A program made the translations under genes and the position numbers. From Planctomycetaceae bacterium (lineage in GTDB: Bacteria; Planctomycetota; Planctomycetia; Pirellulales; Thermoguttaceae): a DNA stretch of 10,646 bases. Location of the stretch: NCBI GenBank assembly GCA_031267635.1, contig JAIRYX010000105.1:1-10646 (forward strand), written 5' to 3'. A model generated the notes under the pieces. The model saw only the letters and a program-made list of their open reading frames with translations, did not search any database and was not told where the DNA came from. How positions within the stretch are numbered: position 1 is the stretch's first letter; the number at the start of each line of letters is the position of its first letter. Shown here piece after piece: positions 1 to 6,008 of this stretch.

Positions 1-318
1 GCAAGGTTTACGCGATTGCAAATAAACTTCGCCGCTAAAATATTGCCAATAAGGGTTCTCGATCCAACGAGCAACCACTTCTTCGTCCGAAAGATCGAAC
101 ATCTATTTGAGAAACAGAAATGAAACCATGCAACGTGTCGGCAATGCCGATGCTCCGTGGTCGGGATGATATTGTGAATCGTAGTGGCGATCAAACATGT
201 TCCAATCAACATAATGTGCGAGCTTAATGATCTCGTGCGTTTCGTAGAGGAAATCGTCGAGACGGCGATTAAACATTTCGGACTGACCGGACTTTTGAGA
301 ATCGGGACGTGGATGCAT
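1..318 (-). pseudogene. IS5-family transposase, N-terminal part, interrupted by an amber codon
   Basis: Reading leftward from ATG at 318, the product begins MHPRPDSQKSGQSEMFNRRL. It contains the N-terminal domain typical of IS5-family transposases (InsH N-terminal type), with the pattern LPTR-MV-LLK. An in-frame TAG at 103-105 follows residue 71. Past it the same frame continues with the hallmark LSDEEVVARWIENPYWQYF at about residues 75-93 and runs off the window edge. In relatives this motif follows the LLK segment directly, so the TAG replaces one residue of a conserved stretch rather than ending the protein. The catalytic DDE residues would lie outside the window. Upstream, the open frame extends to 399 without a convincing start; the ATG at 318 fits where relatives begin. 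The gene is probably dead, although a sequencing error at one base cannot be excluded. Confidence 0.8.
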
Positions 319-387
319 TGTGAGTATTTGACCAAAATTGCAAGGTTTGTAATAAAAAACACGGATAAACAGCAAATAACGTTGCAA

Positions 388-393
388 ATTATA
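388..393 (-). promoter_or_regulatory. Possible -10 box for the IS5-type transposase
   Basis: A perfect TATAAT reads leftward here, about 70 nt before the transposase ATG at 318. The matching -35 region (about 410-415, TTATCC on the minus strand) is weak. The position suits an IS transposase promoter, but the local AT richness makes a chance match easy. Confidence 0.25.
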
Positions 394-454
394 ACACACT
401 TTTGGAGAAGGATAAGACGTTACTATAGCATTAAAGATGTTTTTTCAGAGATGA

Positions 455-749
455 CTAGACATAACAGTACTGCATTATCCTCCGGGAACGAGCAAGTGGA
501 ACAAGATAGAACACCGATTATTTTCGTATATTAGTAAGCATTGGCGAGGTTGTCCCTTGGTGGACAGAGCAACGGTTGTGAACTTGATCAGCAACACAAA
601 ACAGAAACGGGATTGAGCGTGCGTTGCGTCGAAGATAAAAAGCAAGATAAAAAGGAATCAAAGTCAGCGACAAAGAATTAGCTCACGTGAAAATCCAAAA
701 GCATGATTTTCACGGAGAGTGGAACGATACGATTAAGAATGATATTTGA
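455..749 (+). pseudogene. ISAzo13-type transposase, C-terminal remnant with two frameshifts
   Basis: Pieced across three frames, the sequence reads as the C-terminal quarter of an ISAzo13-family transposase. Codons 455-601 give ...VLHYPPGTSKWNKIEHRLFS followed by YISKHWRGCPLVDRATVVNL. Codons 601-654 give TETGLSVRCVEDKKQDKK. Codons 654-749 give GIKVSDKELAHVKI then QKHDFHGEWNDTI and a TGA stop at 747-749. The SKWNKIEHRLF block, with its glutamate, is the family's best signature and resembles the last acidic residue of a DDE active site. The two frame changes lie in short A runs near 599-602 and 649-654. The first three quarters of the gene are absent, cut off where the IS5-type element begins. 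Nothing here can be functional. The family assignment rests on remembered motifs and is fairly secure. Confidence 0.8.
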
Positions 750-820
750 TAGGTTATTTGTGCACAGTTCCTGACTCTACAGTTGCCGTGCGGATTGATT
801 GGATTGGAACGACTGTATAG
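750..820 (+). mobile_element. Probable right end of the ISAzo13-type element
   Basis: This non-coding tail follows the transposase stop. Its last part (782-820) aligns with 8697-8737 with only small gaps; both contain GTTGCC, then GTG-GGATT-ATTGG, and end in a CTG-ATAG motif. The final bases (ACTGTATAG) resemble the ends of the 3802-4054 repeat (ACTGAATAG). I infer that this is the transposon's right terminus, with the border near 820, directly abutting a palindromic repeat. Confidence 0.45.
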
Positions 821-917
821 TACAAAGTCACGCAATTTCACTGGGCAGTTTTCAACGTAAAATACCTAATACATTGGACATTTTTCATATCAAGGGAAAT
901 TGAGGAACTTCGTACTA
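818..917 (+). repeat. Palindromic interspersed repeat, copy 1 (loop enlarged)
   Basis: Outer arms TAGTACAAAGTCACGCAATT (left) and its imperfect complement ending AACTTCGTACTA (right) bracket the unit. The left and right arms match at about 18 of 23 positions. Compared with the other two copies, this one carries about 33 extra bases in the loop (roughly 841-873) before the shared GGACATTTTTCATATCAAG core. Both ends are TA, which fits insertion at a TA target. The right arm overlaps the 3' end of the aldo/keto reductase gene. No open reading frame is present inside. Confidence 0.75.
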
Positions 918-1885
918 CCTCCTAAAAATATTTCACGCTTTTTATTCGCGCTGATTTTTTCGAGCGCAACACGGACGTTGTCAATCAGTTCATCAATGTG
1001 CCCTTTTTCTGTAAAACCGACAACAATGACGTCCACGCAATCAAGCCCCATCACAAACTCCGCCGACGTTTGACGTTTTTCAAGATTTTCGCGGAACGTT
1101 CCTTCGCCAATAACTTTCATACCAATCACGCCGATACCGGAGTCATGGCACGCTTGCGCCACTTTAACAACGCCGTTGACCGCTCCGTCCATTTTCGCTC
1201 CTTCATGGTTGATCCGCACATGCACCGTGTCAACCCACTGCGTTTTCGCGGCGGTTTCCAACGCGGAATTGGCGTGACAACTTACGCCGTGCGCACGAAT
1301 CACGCCTTCTTTTTTGAGCCGTTCCAGGATTTCCATTTGATGCTGAAAACGACTGTTCCATTGATCGTCCATCATACAATGAATCTGTACAACGTCGAGG
1401 TAATCTGTGTTACATTCTTTGAGAAAACGTTTCAGCGTCTCGTCCGCATCGGGACGTTCTTTTTCGGGAAGCCCGCCGTCGTGCAGCCAAATTTTCGTGA
1501 CCAGTGTATAACTGTCGCGCGGCTTTCCGGCAAGCGCCTTTGCAACAAAAGAATGCGTTCCGTAAAGGTCGGCCATGTCAAAAAGCCGGATTCCTTTATC
1601 ATAAGCGTATTTTAGCAATTCCACCGCTTTTTCTTCGCCTTGTCGCGTCAAATTACTCTGACGATTATAGCCGTTCATTCCTGTTCCGAAACCGAGACGG
1701 GTACAACTCACTTTTTCTGTCAACGGCACAACCGCAAGCGGATCGGTCGAAAACCGTTTTTTCGGCTTATTTTGTTTTTTTAATTCGGCGGCGGTTTGTT
1801 CCGCGCTCATAGATGTTGAAGACGCCAATGCCAAAGTTCCCGCTCCGGCAAGTGCTCCAGTTTGTAAAAAATCGCGTCGTTTCAT
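890..1885 (-). CDS. Tat-exported aldo/keto reductase family protein
   Basis: The product is a 331-residue NAD(P)H-linked oxidoreductase of the aldo/keto reductase superfamily; its substrate is unknown. It starts MKRRDFLQTGALAGAGTLAL, a classic twin-arginine signal (R3-R4, then a hydrophobic stretch and cleavage near SMSA, residue 28), so it probably folds with cofactor in the cytoplasm and is exported. The catalytic tetrad is visible: D103 and Y108 (FDMADLYG), K131 (VTKIW) and H169 (QIHC). The late VIVVGFTEKGHIDELIDNV (about 286-304) fits the cofactor-binding end of the barrel. ATG at 1885 is preferred: GGAG lies about 9 nt upstream and the Tat motif follows at once, whereas a TTG five codons earlier would only add MEKFF. 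The last eight codons and the stop lie inside palindromic repeat copy 1, so the native C-terminus may have been replaced. It is divergent from the CNNM-like gene. Confidence 0.9.
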   Translation of the reverse strand: MKRRDFLQTGALAGAGTLALASSTSMSAEQTAAELKKQNKPKKRFSTDPLAVVPLTEKVSCTRLGFGTGMNGYNRQSNLTRQGEEKAVELLKYAYDKGIRLFDMADLYGTHSFVAKALAGKPRDSYTLVTKIWLHDGGLPEKERPDADETLKRFLKECNTDYLDVVQIHCMMDDQWNSRFQHQMEILERLKKEGVIRAHGVSCHANSALETAAKTQWVDTVHVRINHEGAKMDGAVNGVVKVAQACHDSGIGVIGMKVIGEGTFRENLEKRQTSAEFVMGLDCVDVIVVGFTEKGHIDELIDNVRVALEKISANKKREIFLGGSTKFLNFP

Positions 1886-2026
1886 GAAAAATTTCTCCAA
1901 ATATTGTTTGCATGACGATCCAGTTGACAGGCGTTATCGCTCAGGATATTTTCAACGAGAACAATTTTGAATCCTTCGCTAAAAAATATCTATTCCAATT
2001 TTTTACATTATTGGGAACAGGTAAAA

Positions 2027-2101
2027 AAAAGTCAAGTCTAATTTTGATTTTCCTACGACAATTCGGCGAGTTTTTCTTAATTCATATCCCGCTTGACTTT
2101 T
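2027..2101. repeat. Inverted repeat AAAAGTCAAG / CTTGACTTTT in the divergent spacer
   Basis: Two perfect 10-nt complementary arms (2027-2036 and 2092-2101) are separated by 55 nt of AT-rich sequence. The right arm overlaps the predicted -35 box of the CNNM-like gene. It could be a regulator half-site pair or a leader structure of the reductase gene; chance is possible because the arms are AT-rich. The rest of the 366-nt spacer between the two divergent genes shows no other gene. Confidence 0.4.
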
Positions 2102-2121
2102 GATGCGTCATCAATCATAAT
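2093..2121 (+). promoter_or_regulatory. Predicted sigma-70 promoter of the CNNM/CorC-like gene, with a palindrome in the spacer
   Basis: TTGACT (2093-2098), exactly 17 nt, then CATAAT (2116-2121): five of six matches to each consensus box. It lies about 130 nt before the GTG start at 2252. The spacer contains the perfect palindrome TTGATG-CGT-CATCAA (2100-2114), well placed for a repressor bound between -35 and -10. The promoter is a strong motif match; the operator is a guess. Confidence 0.5.
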
Positions 2122-2251
2122 CATTGAATAATTATTTCGCGATGTTGCGTATTCCCACATTGGAAAAGGACGCAAAATACGCTTAACGCCCCAATCGTAA
2201 AGTCAAAACGGCTTGAGGGCTGTTTCGGACAAAAGGAAAAAGGATAATGCG

Positions 2252-3718
2252 GTGGATTTGTTGACGGAACACATTCCGGCATTTTTGGTAATGGCAATTG
2301 CGGCGGTCGTTTCGGCGTTTTGTTCGGCGAGCGAGGCGGTTTTTTTCAGCATTTCCAGTTCGCAACGCCGGAAGTTTATTGAGTCGGAACGGCGATTGCA
2401 GCGGCTTGCAGGAAATCTCGCGGCAAAGTCGCGTGAAATATTGCCTGTCGTTTTGCTCGGTAATCTGACGGTCAATTTGATTTTGTTTGCCGTCTCGACT
2501 ATTACAAGTTTACGATTACAAAAATCCGGTTATGCCTCCGAAGCGGGAATTTTGGTTCTTGTTACACTGTTCGGCGTGATTATCTTTTGCGAGATGCTTC
2601 CGAAAACGCTTGGCGTAACAATACCGCGTCATCTCGCGCCGATACTAGCGGCTCCGCTTTCATTGATGGTGCGTCTGTTGCGTCCGTTTATTCCGGTACT
2701 CGAAAAAATCAACATTCTTTCGCAGCGGCTTTTATTACCGGACATTCGGCAAGAACCGTATTTGCAGGTCTCCGATTTGGAGCGGATGATTGAACTCACG
2801 CCGTCGAAAATCAAAAAATCAGAATCACGAACCGCCGCGCAACAGCGATTCGCTCTGAAACATGATGAAGAAGCCGCCGTTTTGCTCAAGCGGGAACAAC
2901 AAGTTTTGCGAAACATCGTTAATCTTTCAGACGCGACTGCCGAAGAAATGATGCGTCCACGAACTTTGTTGCCGCTTTACCGTCCGCCGGTAACTCTGGA
3001 CGATTTACAAGGAACCGTTCCGACCGGCGGGTATTTGCTTATCACCGAATCGGATACGGATGAAATCGCGTCGGCAATTTCGCTGGATCGTTACATCGGC
3101 GGCGAACAAAACGACACAATAACATGGAATGCCGAATCGAATCCGGTTGTTTATGTTCCTTGCCGCATGAAAGCGGCGGCGGTTCTTGAAACGTTGCAAA
3201 AATCGCAAAAAGAAGTCGCCGCCGTCGTCAACGAATACGGCGAAACAATCGGTATTTTGACGTTTGACGATCTCGTTTATTCGATTTTCGCTATGCTTCC
3301 GAGCCGTTCACGTTTGCTGCTGCATCAATCGCCAATCCGTCGCATGGACGACGATGACGGCAAGATCGGCGACAATAACGATATCCCCCAAAATAACCAC
3401 GATCAGAAAAAGGGAAATGGCGATGAGAAAAAACAGATTGAGCCGCGTCAGCGTTGGCAGGTTTCGTCAATGACTACGTTACGGCAGATTGAACGTTTTT
3501 TTCGGTTGGAATTGCCAGAGTATGACGTTTCAACGGTTGGCGGCATTTTACAGGAAGCCTTGGAACGGTTGCCAAAAGTCGGGGACGAATGTGACTGGGG
3601 AGCGTTCCATTGGCGAGTTCTCGCCGAATCGGATGCAGGCACGTTCGATGTGGAAATTTCAATATTGACGCAGGAAAAACAAGCGAATTTTGAAATGTCT
3701 GAAAAAGAAAAAAATTAA
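2252..3718 (+). CDS. CNNM/CorC (HlyC)-type membrane protein with CBS pair
   Basis: The 488-residue product has the domain order of the CNNM/CorC family, linked to Mg2+/Co2+ transport or its control. First comes a DUF21 membrane domain: hydrophobic segments near residues 10-35, 63-83, 98-115 and 127-147, with the signatures SASEAVF and EMLPKTLG. Then a CBS pair: MMRPRTLLPLYRPPVT...GGYLLI (about 233-283) and VPCRMKAAAVLETL...VVNEYGETIGILTFDDL (about 300-341). Last is a CorC/HlyC C-terminal domain (about 401-472). A polar insert rich in D, N, K and Q (about 364-400) separates the CBS pair from the last domain. GTG at 2252 is chosen because AAGGA lies 7 nt upstream. An in-frame TTG at 2213 has no such site and would add 13 basic, polar residues. 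Direction of transport cannot be judged. The gene stands alone, about 730 nt before the adaptor gene. Confidence 0.88.
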   Translation: MDLLTEHIPAFLVMAIAAVVSAFCSASEAVFFSISSSQRRKFIESERRLQRLAGNLAAKSREILPVVLLGNLTVNLILFAVSTITSLRLQKSGYASEAGILVLVTLFGVIIFCEMLPKTLGVTIPRHLAPILAAPLSLMVRLLRPFIPVLEKINILSQRLLLPDIRQEPYLQVSDLERMIELTPSKIKKSESRTAAQQRFALKHDEEAAVLLKREQQVLRNIVNLSDATAEEMMRPRTLLPLYRPPVTLDDLQGTVPTGGYLLITESDTDEIASAISLDRYIGGEQNDTITWNAESNPVVYVPCRMKAAAVLETLQKSQKEVAAVVNEYGETIGILTFDDLVYSIFAMLPSRSRLLLHQSPIRRMDDDDGKIGDNNDIPQNNHDQKKGNGDEKKQIEPRQRWQVSSMTTLRQIERFFRLELPEYDVSTVGGILQEALERLPKVGDECDWGAFHWRVLAESDAGTFDVEISILTQEKQANFEMSEKEKN

Positions 3719-3801
3719 AAGTGAAAAATATTTTTATTTTATTATCTCATGTTATGCACATAAGTTTTTCAAATTAAGTCACTGTTCGTTGATTTTTTGT
3801 A
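3719..3801. other. AT-rich spacer downstream of the CNNM/CorC-like gene
   Basis: The stop codon is followed by A- and T-rich sequence including the self-complementary AAAAATATTTTT (3724-3735) and further T runs. This could act as a weak intrinsic terminator, but the stem has no G or C pairs, so support is poor. No gene is seen. Confidence 0.2.
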
Positions 3802-4054
3802 ACTATTCAGTTGCCGTTATTTTGTCGGAAAATATTATTATTGCCGTCCTTATTTTTCTGAAATTCCCTTAGCAGTCCGAATTGCTCCCAATATACTCCC
3901 TTATTCTTCTTTTTCGTTCAATTTTTTTTGAGAAAAATCCATTATCTCACAAATAAGGGCATTAAGGGTGAGTTTTGAGGGCTTTGTTGGCTAATAAGGG
4001 AAACTTGATAAATTAAGGGCTAAAATAATAAAGCCGTTTGGGCAACTGAATAGT
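3802..4054 (+). mobile_element. MITE-like element A, ends ACTATTCAGTTGCC / GGCAACTGAATAGT
   Basis: The ends are a perfect 14-nt inverted repeat (3802-3815 and 4041-4054). Inside them the complementarity continues imperfectly for about 75 nt per side: the left CCTTATTTTTCTGAAATTC-CCTTA pattern mirrors the right TAAGGGAAACTTGATAAATT. There is no open reading frame of note, so it is non-autonomous. A 34-nt block (3986-4019) recurs at 8607-8639. The end motif resembles the probable ISAzo13-type right end at 812-820. The right end overlaps palindromic repeat copy 2 by four bases (TAGT). A clear target duplication was not found. Confidence 0.6.
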
Positions 4055-4116
4055 ACACAGTCACGAAATTTCACTTGACATTTTTCATATCAAGGGAAAT
4101 TGCGGAACTTCGTACT
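4051..4116 (+). repeat. Palindromic interspersed repeat, copy 2
   Basis: This 66-nt unit starts TAGTACACAGTCACG and ends GGAACTTCGTACT, with the shared core GACATTTTTCATATCAAGGG. The arms fold into an imperfect hairpin around the TTTTC loop; the inner stem TTGACAT/ATATCAA matches at 6 of 7 positions. The unit lies immediately against the right end of MITE-like element A. It ends TG rather than TA on the right. Confidence 0.75.
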
Positions 4117-4452
4117 GCGTAACAATGAGCTAGTGAGTTGTTTCGTAATAATTGAAAAATTTGTTTTACAATATTTTATATTACAAGTGATTGTTTGTTT
4201 TTGAAGATAAAAACAGGAAAGATTCCCATTAAATGAAGATAAAATGTAAATATTTCACTAAATTCTGTATTTTCCAGCAACTACATATTGAATTTTGCGT
4301 TAACTCTTCATAAAATTATTATAAAGCAAATTTGTGATTCCCTGCCTTTCGCTTTTCCAATGAATTTGAAGGTTGCAGTTGCGTGAAGAAATTTTAATCA
4401 ATTTTTCTGCAACAGCAAACATTGTCCCACCTTAAATGAAATTCGTAGCAAC
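4117..4452. other. AT-rich leader of the adaptor gene, no gene seen
   Basis: Strongly AT-rich sequence between palindromic repeat copy 2 and the adaptor start. Apart from a promoter candidate at 4288-4316, I see only short direct repeats (TGAAGATAAAA near 4203 and 4234). Immediately upstream of the ATG at 4453 there is no recognisable Shine-Dalgarno sequence, which is common in planctomycetes. Confidence 0.3.
4288..4316 (+). promoter_or_regulatory. Candidate promoter of the adaptor gene
   Basis: TTGAAT (4288-4293), 17 nt, then TAAAAT (4311-4316): four and five of six consensus matches with ideal spacing, about 130 nt ahead of the ATG. In sequence this AT-rich, chance matches are frequent. 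Confidence 0.3.
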
Positions 4453-5757
4453 ATGAAAAAACACTCGGATTATTCGATGCTTTTAGCGTCGCTTTCTGTT
4501 ACGGCGCTTTTAATTGGTCTTGCTGTCGGTTGGTTCGGACAACGAATGATGACCGCCGCTCAAAATGACGCCAATGCGGAAGATAACAAGCCGGCGGCGC
4601 CGATCCTCGCGGCTCCGGTGGTGATCGGTCAGGCAAAAAATAAAGAAATGGCGGCAATTCGTCCATTTATAGGACGGCTGACCGAAATTCAAAAAGTTGT
4701 CCTTTCGCCGGAAGTGAGCGGAATTTTGCAAAAGCTTAGCGTAGACGAAGGCGATTCTGTGACCAAAGATGAAACTGTTATCGCTGAAATCGACCAAACG
4801 TGGACGGACATCGCGTTGCGCCAAGCCGACGTCCAAATCAATTTGTTGACGGTTCAATTGGAATTGCAACAAAAAGAATTGGAACGTTTATTCACGCTTC
4901 TTCCCAATCGCATTGTCACTGAGTCGGAAATTACGCAACAACGGATTATCACCGAGCAGTTGGAAAAGCAAATCGACGCAGCAAAGTTGGCAAAAGAAGA
5001 AGCGCAGGAACGGCTCAAACGTTCAAAAATCGTCGCTCCGTTTGACGGCATTGTTGTTCGCAAATCAGCGGAAGTCGGACAATATGTCAGCACTGGAACA
5101 GAGATTATTGAAATGATTTCGCGCGGAGAAGTTTACGCGGAAGTACCGGTTGGAGAATTCTATTTGAAACAGCTTTCTATCGGCAAAACGATCTCGATTT
5201 ATGTCGAGGCGTTGGCAAAAACCGTGTCGGGTAAAGTGGAGGCGATTGTTCCTTACGGTCCTACATCGTCTCGTACATTTCCGGTGAAAATCCGTTTACA
5301 AGATCCGCAAAATGAATTGAAAGTCGGAATGAGCGTTACGGCGTACATTGAAACTCGCTCCGCAAGTCAGGGAATTGTCGTACCGAAAGACGCAGTTTGG
5401 ATACAGCCGCAAGGAGACAGCATTTGGGTGATGACGCCGAATGCCGAACAACCGCAAAAAGAGGAACTTGTTGGAAAAGTACGTAAAATTCCTGTAAGTA
5501 TTCTTGTGCGCGGCGTGGACGAATATATGATTGAACCGGCCATTTCGGAAAATGCGCATGAGATCGTTGACGATACATTGGTGGTGACGGAAGGGTTAGA
5601 ACGATTGTCGGACAATCAAGACGTGCGGGTGGTAACAATTGATCCAAAATTTTACGAGAACCTTCCGAAAGCGTTTGGACATCAAGTCATTACCCCGCAA
5701 CCGAGAAAAGACGCGGCGGAAGAGAAAAAAGAAGAACCGACGTCCAACGAAAAATAA
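4453..5757 (+). CDS. RND-type efflux periplasmic adaptor (membrane fusion protein, HlyD/AcrA-like)
   Basis: The 434-residue product resembles the adaptor that links an inner-membrane RND or ABC pump to an outer-membrane channel. An N-terminal membrane anchor (residues 9-28, hydrophobic, no lipobox) is followed by a polar linker. The two lipoyl halves are VLSPEVSGILQKLSVDEGDSV (about 83-103) and IVAPFDGIVVRKSAEVGQYV (about 193-212). Between them lies the alpha-helical hairpin (about 118-190), rich in Q, E, L and K. The beta-barrel follows (about 225-300, with RTFPVKIRL and LKVGMSVTAYIE), then a membrane-proximal part (about 308-395, VVPKDAVW). The K/E/P-rich tail (about 411-434) is an addition beyond the usual fold. 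ATG at 4453 is the only sensible start. No pump or channel gene lies next to it, so its partner must be encoded elsewhere. Substrate unknown. Confidence 0.88.
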   Translation: MKKHSDYSMLLASLSVTALLIGLAVGWFGQRMMTAAQNDANAEDNKPAAPILAAPVVIGQAKNKEMAAIRPFIGRLTEIQKVVLSPEVSGILQKLSVDEGDSVTKDETVIAEIDQTWTDIALRQADVQINLLTVQLELQQKELERLFTLLPNRIVTESEITQQRIITEQLEKQIDAAKLAKEEAQERLKRSKIVAPFDGIVVRKSAEVGQYVSTGTEIIEMISRGEVYAEVPVGEFYLKQLSIGKTISIYVEALAKTVSGKVEAIVPYGPTSSRTFPVKIRLQDPQNELKVGMSVTAYIETRSASQGIVVPKDAVWIQPQGDSIWVMTPNAEQPQKEELVGKVRKIPVSILVRGVDEYMIEPAISENAHEIVDDTLVVTEGLERLSDNQDVRVVTIDPKFYENLPKAFGHQVITPQPRKDAAEEKKEEPTSNEK

Positions 5758-5760
5758 TGA

Positions 5761-5849
5761 AAATTCTCTGATCTTTTCGGATTTTGAGGAGTTGAGTATC
5801 GTTCGCCAAACAGATACCCGCCTCAAAAACGAAATAATCAGAGATATTT
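5761..5849 (+). ncRNA. Long imperfect hairpin in the 3' untranslated region of the adaptor gene
   Basis: Starting 4 nt after the adaptor stop, arms of about 40 nt pair with each other. Blocks from the outside in: TCTCTGAT (5765-5772) with ATCAGAGA (5837-5844); TTTCG with CGAAA; TTTTGAGG (5782-5789) with CCTCAAAA (5821-5828); and GTATC (5796-5800) with GATAC (5813-5817), closing a loop of about 12 nt. The long, ordered complementarity is unlikely by chance. It lacks a T run directly after it, so it is a stabiliser, processing site or small element rather than a simple terminator. It could also be a decayed palindromic transposon. Confidence 0.5.
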
Positions 5850-5866
5850 CAAGTATTTTTTGCGTT

Positions 5867-5906
5867 GTTTCGCTTTGAGATTGACTAGGATAAACAGAAG
5901 CGAAAC
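5867..5906. repeat. Inverted repeat GTTTCGCTT / AAGCGAAAC
   Basis: Perfect 9-nt arms (5867-5875 and 5898-5906) enclose 22 nt. It follows the larger hairpin by about 20 nt and sits between two convergent genes, where structured RNA 3' ends are expected. No T run follows either side. Confidence 0.35.
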
Positions 5907-5945
5907 GATTATTCCGTAGTTAAAATGTATCAATCGAATAGCATG

Positions 5946-5965
5946 AACAAGTCTCTTGTTTTTTT
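5946..5965 (+). terminator. Probable intrinsic terminator for the adaptor transcript
   Basis: Stem AACAAG, loop TCT, stem CTTGTT, running into seven consecutive T's (5959-5965). This is the right geometry for a rho-independent terminator on the plus strand, about 190 nt past the adaptor stop. The stem has only two G-C pairs, so it would be weak. A minus-strand transcript would see no U tract after the stem. Confidence 0.45.
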
Positions 5966-6008
5966 GCAAACTCAGAGACTTTGTGTGAACACGATCAACA
6001 ACACATTT

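Larger units (their letters stand above)
1..450 (-). mobile_element. IS5-type insertion sequence, left part only, decayed
   Basis: The segment holds the 5' part of a transposase gene and its leader; the rest lies beyond the window edge. The upstream boundary is not proven. Recognisable ISAzo13-type coding sequence of the opposite strand begins at about 455, so the IS end must lie between the transposase start (318) and there. The AT-rich stretch ending in TTTTTCAGAG (441-450) is a plausible terminal sequence. The far end is missing, so neither terminal inverted repeats nor a target duplication can be checked. Confidence 0.55.

Noticed and set aside
184..534. 116-codon plus-strand frame across the IS junction
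   Set aside because: It runs antisense to the IS5-type transposase and then into the ISAzo13-type remnant in the wrong frame; its composition reflects those elements.
998..1615. 205-codon open frame on the plus strand opposite the aldo/keto reductase
   Set aside because: It is antisense to a gene with a complete catalytic tetrad, has no family resemblance, and has no ribosome-binding site.
2213..2251. TTG at 2213 as the start of the CNNM/CorC-like gene
   Set aside because: It has no Shine-Dalgarno and adds a short basic stretch before the first membrane segment; GTG at 2252 has AAGGA at the right distance. It remains possible.
3690..3872. 60-codon hydrophobic small frame overlapping the end of the CNNM/CorC-like gene
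   Set aside because: Its start lies within the upstream gene in another frame, and its apparent membrane segment comes from AT-rich codons inside MITE-like element A.
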